DNA of 64,000 nucleotides. Origin: Avena insularis (taxonomy: Eukaryota; Streptophyta; Magnoliopsida; Poales; Poaceae). The position numbers were made by a program, and so were the translations under genes. Below are positions 56,287 through 64,000 of this stretch, one piece after another. Every line of letters starts with the position of its first letter. The stretch's first letter is position 1. A model generated the notes under the pieces. It saw only the letters and a program-made list of their open reading frames with translations, made no database searches and had not been told where the DNA came from. Where the stretch lies: assembly GCA_023614405.1 (NCBI GenBank), contig CM042686.1, forward strand, positions 463,916,740 to 463,980,739, read 5' to 3'.

Positions 56287-56298
56287 TGGTATCAGAGC
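56287..56298 (+). other. Primer-binding site for initiator tRNA-Met
   Basis: TGGTATCAGAGC starts three bases after the 5' LTR end and matches the complement of the 3' end of plant initiator methionine tRNA over 12 nt. This primes minus-strand DNA synthesis. The match ends there; the following bases (ATTGTG) do not continue the complement. Confidence 0.92.
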
Positions 56299-56971
56299 AT
56301 TGTGTTGCCTGTAGGATTTGTAAACCTAGGATTGGACAAAAACCCTTAGAAAACATAGGTGTTATATTTGTTCCAAAACTTATTTACAAACAATCTTGTA
56401 AACTCTTTCCTCAACCATTTTGGTTTCAACTCTACACCTTATCTATTTCAACTTGATGGAAAAGCCTACCCCATGACCCAAGACTTCACCATGTGCAAAG
56501 GACTTCTTCAACACTTTCAACTCTAATGACTTCAACATCTTCAGCATGTTCACCAAGGACTCTCAATCTTGGATATCACTAAGGACAAGTGAGCTAAGAA
56601 ATCTTGCTCAAGATATGGAGACTAAAGGAATGCAAAATTAGAAGGAGCCCACATCACTTGAAGTTTAGTAACCAAAGAGTTTTTCCCAAGGAAACCATGA
56701 TCTCATGTAAAGAAGAATCAACCAAAGAAGGATGGAAAGATCACAAGTGAAACATGTAGATGGACCACCATTTATAGTTAAAGTCAAACACACCAACTTA
56801 TGTGGTGTAACAAAAATATTTTGTTGCCTAAGTATGTGCTTGAACTTTGTTTGAGTGAAATGTTTGGTTTGTGACTGCTTGCACTTTGCTTGTGTGAATT
56901 GTGATGTGTGTGATTAGAATTGATTCCTTAGAAATCTTTTGCCTATCCTAATCCCAATCCAACCCAAACAG
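56299..56971. other. Untranslated leader of the retrotransposon
   Basis: About 670 bp between the primer-binding site and the first ATG of the gag-like frame. It contains several stop codons in every frame and no recognisable motif. It may include the packaging signal, but nothing in the sequence shows that. Confidence 0.6.
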
Positions 56972-57433
56972 ATGACTTCTCCAAGAAACTCCAACATCAA
57001 TGATGGTGACAACAACAACAACCAAGAGGACAACATGAGAGAAATTTTAGCAACCCAAAACCAATTGAGCCAAGAGACAACTCAGCTTTTAGCCAACAAC
57101 AATGGACTAGACCCAGCCATACAAAGGACTTTGAAACTTCAATCCCAATTGTTGCAAGGATTGGTTACTCAAATGATCAACATGAGAGAAAACTTTTCCC
57201 AAAGAGCTAATGACAACAAGGATGACAAAGATGTTAAAGGAACCCAAGCTTGCATTATCTATGAAGTCAAGGATCATGCATCCAAGGAGCATGAAGATCA
57301 ATGCCCCAAGAAGAGAGAAAGATCTCCCACCTATGAAGAACAAGAACTAGAAGAACTCCTAGCTTTGGAGAGACCCAAAAAGAAGAAGAAGAAATACCCC
57401 AACACTAGCAAGAAGGATATTACACAAGTGCAA

Positions 57434-57475
57434 TGTTTCAAATGCAAAGAGATGGCACACTATGCCAATGAGTGC
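57434..57475 (+). other. Intact CCHC zinc knuckle (gag frame 1)
   Basis: CX2CX4HX4C with cysteines at 57434, 57443 and 57473 and histidine at 57458. This nucleocapsid motif binds RNA or single-stranded DNA. The residue before His is Ala where Gly is commonest. Confidence 0.9.
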
Positions 57476-57552
57476 CCAGAAAATAAGAAGAACCAAGGAA
57501 ACAAACAAGAGGCAATGATACCAAAGGAAAAGAAGACATTAGCCAGTTGCAA

Positions 57553-57594
57553 TGCTATAATTGTAAGGAACTTGGACATTATGCAAGCAACTGC
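57553..57594 (+). other. Second CCHC zinc knuckle, out of frame with the first
   Basis: Reads CX2CX4HX4C with Gly before His, in the frame that includes 57544. The upstream gag frame reads straight through it as unrelated residues and stops at 57605-57607. Its start is 119 bp after the first knuckle's start, not a multiple of three. Confidence 0.9.
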
Positions 57595-57651
57595 CCAGAA
57601 AAGATGAAGAACAAGTTGAACAAGCCTATGGAGAAACTCAACCTTGGCCCA

Positions 57652-57693
57652 TGAGTCAAGTGTGGAAACAAAGGACACTATACAGAAGGTAGC
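57652..57693 (+). other. Third zinc knuckle, inactivated
   Basis: The order TGA-X2-Cys-X4-His-X4-Ser fits a knuckle whose first Cys codon became a stop (57652-57654) and whose last Cys became Ser (57691-57693). It starts exactly 99 bp after the second knuckle and is in the same frame. Confidence 0.75.
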
Positions 57694-57753
57694 CTAAGGA
57701 AGTTTCATCAAGATTCCAAGCAAGCCAAGATGTAGTTTAGTTGGAAAATTTTT

Positions 57754-57764
57754 AAGGGTGGTAG
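57754..57764 (+). other. Duplicate polypurine-like motif
   Basis: AAGGGTGGTAG, preceded by TTTT, repeats the motif at 57832-57842 exactly, 78 bp upstream of it. It may mark a deletion or template-switch junction where most of pol was lost. Confidence 0.6.
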
Positions 57765-57771
57765 TACCCTA

Positions 57772-57843
57772 GATGCTTTGAGACAACTTGTAACCCTAAC
57801 CTTCCCAAATCTCGAGGACGAGATTTATTTTAAGGGTGGTAGC
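57772..57843 (+). pseudogene. pol: Scrap of pol: C-terminal tail only
   Basis: The frame starting at 57772 reads about 24 residues, including NLEDEIYFKGG, directly before the 3' LTR. A LEDE(I)-FKGG tail overlapping the polypurine tract is, as I recall, typical of the end of plant Ty3/gypsy polyproteins. All catalytic pol domains are missing. The remnant begins 36 bp after the last gag-frame stop, so several kilobases were lost in an ancestor. Too short for a confident family call. Confidence 0.55.
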
Positions 57844-57844
57844 C
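57832..57844 (+). other. Polypurine-like tract before the 3' LTR
   Basis: AAGGGTGGTAGCC abuts the TGTCACATCC start of the 3' LTR. It is interrupted by T and ends CC, so it is an imperfect polypurine tract, but its position is right for priming plus-strand synthesis. Confidence 0.7.
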
Positions 57845-60800
57845 TGTCACATCCCAAGATTTTCCAAATCTTGTAATGTGAAAAATAAATAAACAAAATA
57901 AATATTTGTTGAAAATCAGGGTGAAAAGAAACTTTTGTTTCTAAAAGGAAACTTAAAATCCCATCCTGAACAAACTTTGGATAAAGTTTGAATTCAACAA
58001 ATCCAAATCAAGAGAAATGCATTCCTCAATGAATGTATCTGGAAATTTGAACACTTGGAAAATAAATCCAAAACCCTAAGCCCTAATGGAATAAAAACCA
58101 TTTCCAAGTTATCTCCAAATCCATGGATTTGATCCATACCAAAATTGATCAACAAATATTCACAAAGGATCAAGTAAGACCATAGAGATTGGTTTCACTT
58201 AGTTTGGAACCATAAATAAAATCTTATGAATATAATAAGATAAGGAAATTGAATTTCCAAAGCTAATAAAGCCCTTACCAAAAACCCATACCAATTGGTG
58301 AACAAAAAAATCCTAAAGGGATTTAAAAAGATAAAACATTTAATAAAGGAAAATAAAATATTTTGGAAATACTATTTTGGATCTTTTAATAAAAGAATTG
58401 GTTTTCAAAAGAAAAGGTGGATTTATAAATAAAGATTATATTTTAAAAGAGCCAAATTAATTTTGGCCAAACTTTTATAATAAAATATTTTGTTTTGATA
58501 AAATGAGTAAAGGTTTATTTAAATAAAATAAAAAGGATTTAAATATCCAAGTTTTATTAATAAAGGTTTTACTATTTTCAAAACATCAAAACTTATTTAT
58601 TCTTTTAAAATAAGTTTTCCAAGTATTTTGTTTTCTCAAATAAAACCTACTGATTTGGTTTTGAAAATATTTGGATTTCAAATGGAAATTTTATTAATTA
58701 AATCAAACCCTATTTTATTAAATAACTAAAGATCCATTTTATTTAAATATTGAATGGATCCTAAAATAAATAAATAAATATTATTTTATTTTGGAATTTG
58801 GATTATGTCTTAAACAGAACCAAGTTCAAAGTTGTGAAGTGTGGTGTTGGTTTGAATTGATTTGAACCTTGTTTGAATTGGTTGAATGTTTGAATAATTG
58901 ATTGAAATTCAAAATAGAAAAATAGAATTAGAAAAAGAAAAAGCCAGCAGACAGAAAAAAAATAAGATCTGGACCAGCCTAGCTATCCCCAGCCCAATAG
59001 GCCCAACCCCAGCCCACCTCTCTTTTCCCTCAGAAAAACTTTTCGCACCAATTAGTTAACCCGCACAGAGAGTGACATCTGGACCCCACCCCACTCCCTT
59101 TCTTTCACTGCCAAGCGGACCCACCTTCCACTATTCTTCCACCCCACCCGAGCGAACCGTTTTTCTTCACCGCTTAAACAACCCGCAAGGCAACTGACTG
59201 GTGGACCTCCTCCTCTCTCCTTTTCCCACTGACGCAACGGCCCAACTTTGTTAACCGTCTTCCTCGCCTCGACTTCTTCCTCCTCGCGTTAACGACGCTG
59301 CCGTTGCTGCCTTCAATCCGCGGCTTCAATTCGCCTTAATACCACGCGTTAACCTCGCCGTGACAGCACGCTTTAAAACGCCAGTGACTCCTCCTCCTTT
59401 CCCCTCTGTCACCACACCTCGTCTCGCCACCAGGCCGCCCCAATTCCTCCCCGAGCTCCTCTGCCTCTAACGACCCTTCCTACCGATTCCGGCCAAGCCA
59501 CACCACCCCGTGCCTCCCCGAGCACCCTAGCAGCTACCCCACTCCCAGACGCTTCTCCACGTATCCTCAGCTCGACCGCGGGCGCCCCAGAGCTTCGGCT
59601 ATGACAAGCGTCTGAACGCCGCTGTCTGCCTCTTTCCCCGACGAGCCCCACAGGTAGATTCCGGTCGCCCCTCTTCTTTTTGATGATGCGCCTAAGAACA
59701 GTGACTTCTTCTGCAACTAATGCCATCATTCTCGTGTCCTATCTCACACCGTAGCGTCGCCTCCGTCGTCGACAGTGAGCAACCGCCGTTTGACTCGTCT
59801 CCGACGAACAATTCCCGCAACACCAACGCGCCTCTCGACAAGCAGAAGGCACGTTGAGCTTCCCCACGCCACGGCGAACTCGGTGAGCATCTCCTTTCCC
59901 TCTCTTGCTTCCTGCATCGGAAACCTGCTGGCCGCTCGCTCGCCGCCAGTAGCCGCATTAGCTGGTCTATGGTCGAGCACCCGGTAGTCCGATCGAGATC
60001 GACACTCACGATAGTCTCACTTAACAGCGAAAGTGCAGCCTGTGCCGTGCGATCAAACTAGATCCTGCGGTTCAAGCACGCCGATCCACCGAACGGTATG
60101 GACCAATAGGAACGCGAGCGTGGCGGTGTTTGATTGAAACAGAGTTAGAAAACAGATTTAAGTGCCATTTTGAAAACCCTATAACTCTGGATCCACACGT
60201 CCAAAAATTACAAATTTTATATCGTTGGATTCAGGAGAGCAAGACCTAACCAACCCTGCCCTTAGTTTAGCAAATAGTATCTGTTAGTTTGCTTGTTTTT
60301 GCAGATTCTTTTGTGTGCTTGCAAAGATTAGAAAAATTGTTTAAAAATGATTTTTGGGTTAAAACCTTTGCAAAATGGTTTGTTGTGACCTTACTGACCC
60401 TAGGAACCAACCCATAGTTTGTAAAATGGATTTGGTAAAGTTTAGGATGGAAAACTTGATTTAGCCCATTTCTAGCCAAATGGAAAATAAAGATTTTGGT
60501 TATGAAAATACTTTTATAAAGAAAACTTTGGGAAAAAGGGTTTAGACCAAACCTACTGACCCAAACACCAAGTTTTTCAATAGCAACTCATTTGGTGAAA
60601 CAAAATAAGGATTCCTTGAATTAAAACCATTTCTAGTCAAATAGAAATGTGGTTATTTTATTAAAATTGGTTTTGGAAGAAAACCTTTGAGAAATGTTTT
60701 GTTTTAAAACTCTCTGACCCCAAAAACCAAGTTTTGTGATTTGAAAACATATTTGGTAAACCTTGGAGATTAAAGCCTTAGTAAAAATATTTCTACACCT

Positions 60801-62385
60801 CATAAATTGATACTTTGTTTTGAAAATGGTTTTTGTAGTGAAACCTTTTGCAAATGACTTTGCCACTTTACAAAATGACCATTAGGTGTTTTCAATTGTC
60901 TATGACCCACTAGGAACCACTTTTTCAAACAAAACAAAGCTTGGCATGCTTGCATGCATTACTTTGACTTTGTTATTTTATGTGTGTTGTTTTGCTTGAT
61001 TGGTAGATTGAGTTTGTGCCTTGCTTGATTGAATTGTAGTGACTTGAAGAGTGTGATTGTTGCAAGGACAAGGAGTGAACCTATACCCTCTACCAAAAAG
61101 GCAAGTGATGCTTCATATCTTTTGTCCCATTACTTTCACTATGCATTAGTGTTTTTGCTAAGTAAAACTTGCATGGATTTTATTTTGCTAAGTATAGACC
61201 TTGCTATAGGAAAACCTAGTAGATGAATCCTTAGTAGGATTTTCCTTAGTTAAGAATCCTATTACTATCAAAGCTTAGCCTAGCTAATAGAAAACAAGGG
61301 TGGAATATATATTCACACTATGGAAAAATATCCTAAGTCTGAGGACTTATGTTTTGTTTAATAAAACAACTAAGCTAATGAATCACCTGGGTGGAAATGG
61401 AAGGAATGGTTTGTGTTGAGTGGTTCACAAGGCCATGGACTTGGCTTGTGTATCTCACTTGTGGATGGCCACCCAGGAAACAAAGAGATTTGAGATGTCA
61501 AATGTTGAGAAGCTTCAAGTGCAACCACTTGGCAATATGGGCTCTGCCATGATCATATAGGTTGCAAGAACTTAGCCAAATGGACAGTGGGTGGTAGTGT
61601 TTGATAGATGGGAACGCGTCCATGTTGGTCTAAGGGAAGGCTTCTGAAAGATCTTGTCTTGGGAAACCAAGTCTTGTGGGGAAAGTGCACCACCTCTACA
61701 GAGTGTAAAATCTAAGTACTTAGCCATGTCCCTGGTAAAGGACAATTTGAGCATCAAGACATGGAAGCAATCAAGAATCTCATCATTCAAATTTCTAAGT
61801 TAAAACTTGTGGTTTGAACAAGGGTTGTTTGAAATCTTCAATCATTGATGGCGAGATGGCTTGGTACAAGGATCTTGAAATCTTTGATTGAGGAAGAAAA
61901 ATGTTTTTGCCAAGCAAAACTTAGTATTTTCAAATGTTAAGGAAAAATCTATTTTGAGCAATGCAAGCCTCAACTCCACTTAGCCAAATGCATATAGATG
62001 TTAGACTCCACTATACTACCAAAGTATCACTTGCCAATACAATTCAAATGTATTGACCCTTTGTGGCTGTAACTTGTATGTTGCAGGTTTGATTGTTTTT
62101 AGTGAAGATTGATTGATTAGGATTACAAAGTCTACAACCAACATCTGCCTGTGGCACTTTGAAGATGAAGGACCCCATGCTTATAGTTATTCCGCTGCAA
62201 TGTAATGTAATAGCCAAATGAGCTATGTATTGATGTAATAAAATTATGTTATTCCTGGTTATAAAGTTATATTATGACCTTTGTCTCTTGATATTACATC
62301 TAAACTGTGGATGCTAGCTATTGATCTAGGGACTAGCATTGTAAACACAGGGGGCCCAATCTTATTAAAGGTTGGGGACCCTACA
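57845..62385 (+). repeat. 3' long terminal repeat (4541 bp)
   Basis: Near-identical to the 5' LTR with the same TG...CA ends. Differences seen by eye include loss of one 9-bp TTTGAATTG unit near 58873, a short insertion near 59090, extra bases near 59109 and the divergent GC-rich patch at 59920-60000. It would supply the 3' end of the transcript through AATAAA at 62237-62242. No gene is supported inside it. Confidence 0.95.
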
Positions 62386-62390
62386 AGAAC
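62386..62390. other. Right target-site duplication AGAAC
   Basis: Exact copy of 51733-51737, directly after the CTACA end of the 3' LTR and continuing into satellite (ACAGATTCAATGACTCTGG). Confidence 0.95.
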
Positions 62391-63180
62391 ACAGATTCAA
62401 TGACTCTGGTTGTTGTTAGTAAAAAGAACACACATGCAATGACACTGGTGGATCCATAGGTGGATTGTGAAAAGAGCACACATGCAATGACTGGTTGTTG
62501 TTAGTAAATAGAGCACACATGCAATGACACTGGTGGATCCATATGTGGTATCTGAAAAGAACACACATGCAATGAATCTGGTTGTTGTTAGTAAAAAGAA
62601 CACACATGCAATGACACTGGTGGATCCATAGGTGGATTGTGAAAAGATCACACATGCAATGACTATGCTTGTTATTAGTAAAAAGAGCACACATGCAATG
62701 ACACTGGTGGATCCATATGTGGTACGTGAAAAGAACACACATGCAATGACTCTGGTTGTAATTAGTAACAAGAACACACATGCAATGACATTGGAAGATC
62801 CATAGGTGGATTGTGAAAAGAGCACACATGCAATGACACTGGTGGATCCATATGTGGTATGTGAAAAGAACACACATTTCAATGACTCTGGTTGTTGTTA
62901 GTAAAAAGAACACACATGCAATGACACTGGTGGATCCATAGGTGGATTGGGAAAAGAGCACACATGCAATGACACTGGTGGATCCATATGTGGTATGTGA
63001 AAAAAAACACGTGCAATGACTCCAGTTGTTGTTAGTAAAAAGAACACACATGCAATGACACTGGTGGATGCATAGGTGGATTATGAAAAGAACACACATG
63101 CAATGACACTGGTGGATCCATATGTGGTATGTGAAAAGAACTCACATTTCAATGACTCTGGTTGTTGTTAGTAAAAAGAA

Positions 63181-63345
63181 CACACATGCAATGACACTAG
63201 TGGATCCATAGCTGGATTGTGAAAACAGCACACATGCAATGACATTGGTGTATCCATATGTGGTTTGTGAACAGAACACAGATGCAATGACTCTGGTTGT
63301 TGTTAGTAAAAAGAACACACATGCAATGACACTGGTGGATCCATA
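63181..63345. repeat. Paralogous copy of the empty insertion site
   Basis: 63181-63277 matches 51641-51737 (one mismatch seen), and 63273 onward matches the right flank from 62386 (one mismatch over about 73 bp). AGAAC occurs once, at 63273-63277, so this is what the satellite looked like before insertion. Confidence 0.9.
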
Positions 63346-63423
63346 TGTGGATTGTGAAAAGATCACACATGTAATGACACTGGTGGATCCATATGCGGTA
63401 TGTGAAAATAACACACATGCAAT
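63289..63423. repeat. Reference 135-bp trimer of the right array
   Basis: Unit A 63289-63327 (39 bp), unit B 63328-63375 (48 bp) and unit C 63376-63423 (48 bp). The next A unit starts at 63424. Unit A is homologous to the 40-bp short monomer of the left array: both start GACTCT, contain TTAGTA and end in AAGAACACACATGCAAT. Confidence 0.88.
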
Positions 63424-64000
63424 GACTCTGGTTGCTGTTAGTAAAAAGAACACACATGCAATGACACTGGTGGATGCATGTATGGTCTCTGAAGAGAACA
63501 CACATGCAATGACTCTGGTTGTTGTTAGGCAAAAGATCACATATTCAATGACACTGTTGGATCCATGTGTGGTCTCTGAAGAGAACACACATTTCAATGA
63601 CTTTGGTTGTTGTCAGTAAAGAGAACAGACATGCAATGACACTGGTGGATCCATAGGTGGATTATGTAAAGAACTCACATGAATGACACTGGTGGATCCA
63701 TATGTGGAATGTGAAAAGAACACACATGCAATGACTCTGGTTTTTGTTAGTAAAATGAACACACATGCAATGACACTTGTGGATCCATAGGTGGATTGTG
63801 AAAAGAACACACATGCAATGACATTGGTGGATCCATATGTGGTATGTGAAAAGAACACACATTTCAATGACTCTGATTGTTGTTAGTAAAAAGAACACAC
63901 ATGCAATGACACTGGTGGATCCATATGTGGATTGCGAAAAGAGCACACATGCAATGACACTGGTGGATCCATATGTGGTATGTGAAAAGAACACACATGC

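Larger units (their letters stand above)
56972..57735 (+). pseudogene. gag: Decayed gag-like gene with multiple zinc knuckles
   Basis: The first open frame starts at ATG 56972 (an upstream TTG at 56939 is not a credible plant start) and stops at 57605-57607, giving 211 residues. It is Asn/Gln-rich at the start and has a six-lysine tract at residues 136-141 and an intact CX2CX4HX4C knuckle at residues 155-168 (57434-57475). An earlier cluster, C94-X2-Y97-X4-H102-X8-C111, looks like a degenerate knuckle with Tyr for Cys. A second intact knuckle (57553-57594) lies in another frame, so about one base has been lost between 57476 and 57552. A third (57652-57693), in the second one's frame, has TGA where its first Cys should be and AGC (Ser) for its last Cys; that frame ends at 57733-57735. 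A normal capsid domain is not recognisable. Gag proteins package retrotransposon RNA; this copy is probably non-functional. Confidence 0.8.
51738..62385 (+). mobile_element. Non-autonomous Ty3/gypsy-type LTR retrotransposon with very long LTRs
   Basis: The element is complete at both ends: 5' LTR 51738-56283, initiator-Met primer-binding site at 56287, internal region 56284-57844, polypurine-like tract ending at 57844, 3' LTR 57845-62385, and AGAAC duplicated on both sides. LTRs make up about 85% of its 10648 bp. The interior keeps only a broken gag-like frame with zinc knuckles and a scrap of pol; no protease, reverse transcriptase, RNase H or integrase motif is visible. Assignment to Ty3/gypsy rests on the tRNA-iMet site, the LEDEI-FKGG tail next to the polypurine tract, and the 5-bp duplication. 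The very long LTRs recall Del/Tekay-type chromovirus relatives or LARD and TR-GAG derivatives, but family placement is inference. The + orientation follows from the order of primer site and polypurine tract. Confidence 0.93.
62386..64000. repeat. Tandem satellite array, ~135-bp trimer type (right part)
   Basis: Three monomer types alternate: A (39 bp, GACTCTGGTTGTTGTTAGTA start), B (48 bp, with ATAGGTGGATTGTGAAAAGA) and C (48-49 bp, with ATATGTGGTATGTGAAAAGA). A units start at 62884, 63018, 63154, 63289, 63424, 63511, 63599, 63733 and 63869, giving spacings of 134-136 bp with two of 87-88 bp where one long monomer is missing. The shared AACACACATGCAAT box and GGATCCAT core show relation to the left array, but order and sequence differ. 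The array runs off the right end. No genes are visible. Confidence 0.93.

Noticed and set aside
56939..56971. Extending gag upstream to position 56939
   Set aside because: The codon there is TTG. The first ATG in frame is at 56972 and no plant initiation evidence supports the upstream start.
1..64000. Telomeric repeat, CENP-B box-like motif, tRNA or rRNA genes
   Set aside because: I looked for TTTAGGG runs, CENP-B box-like CGGG motifs, tRNA cloverleaf boxes and rRNA signatures and saw none. Chromosomal position therefore stays open.

Overview
This window looks like nuclear heterochromatin from a flowering plant with a large, repeat-rich genome. A grass is the best guess, because the long terminal repeats (LTRs) of the inserted retrotransposon contain a GC-rich, CT-rich block of the kind common in grass promoters and leaders, but I cannot name a species. 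I see no host protein-coding gene, tRNA, rRNA or CRISPR array. About 83% of the window (1-51737 and 62386-64000) is tandem satellite DNA. One LTR retrotransposon interrupts it and fills the rest (51738-62385).

Satellite, left part (1-51737). The basic monomer is about 48-50 bp and alternates with a short class of 40 bp. Ten monomers (eight long, two short) form a higher-order repeat (HOR) of 469 bp, measured directly at 27016-27484. Nine-monomer (420 bp) and other variants occur. HORs are most uniform from about 11.4 to 36 kb, more rearranged on either side, and decay into mixed monomers from about 48 kb to the insertion. Nearly every monomer, long or short, ends in a conserved box with the core AAGAACACACATGCAATG, which contains the RY element CATGCA.

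Retrotransposon (51738-62385, 10648 bp). It has two LTRs of 4546 and 4541 bp, each TG...CA, flanked by a perfect 5-bp target-site duplication AGAAC. A 12-nt primer-binding site matching initiator tRNA-Met lies 3 nt after the 5' LTR. The internal region is only 1561 bp: a leader, a decayed gag-like reading frame rich in zinc knuckles, a scrap resembling the last codons of a Ty3/gypsy pol, and a polypurine-like tract. Protease, reverse transcriptase, RNase H and integrase are absent, so mobilisation would need enzymes from another element. The LTRs are about 99% identical over most of their length, indicating a recent insertion, apart from one strongly divergent GC-rich patch.

Satellite, right part (62386-64000). 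A related but distinct array uses a three-monomer HOR of about 135 bp (39 + 48 + 48). Its 39-bp unit is recognisably the same class as the 40-bp unit on the left, and intermediate monomers occur at about 50.8-51.6 kb. The array also carries a near-identical copy of the pre-insertion sequence at 63181-63345, which independently confirms the insertion point. The most unusual features are the two-size-class HOR satellite, its regular lattice of RY motifs, and the almost gene-free long-LTR element at the array's edge.
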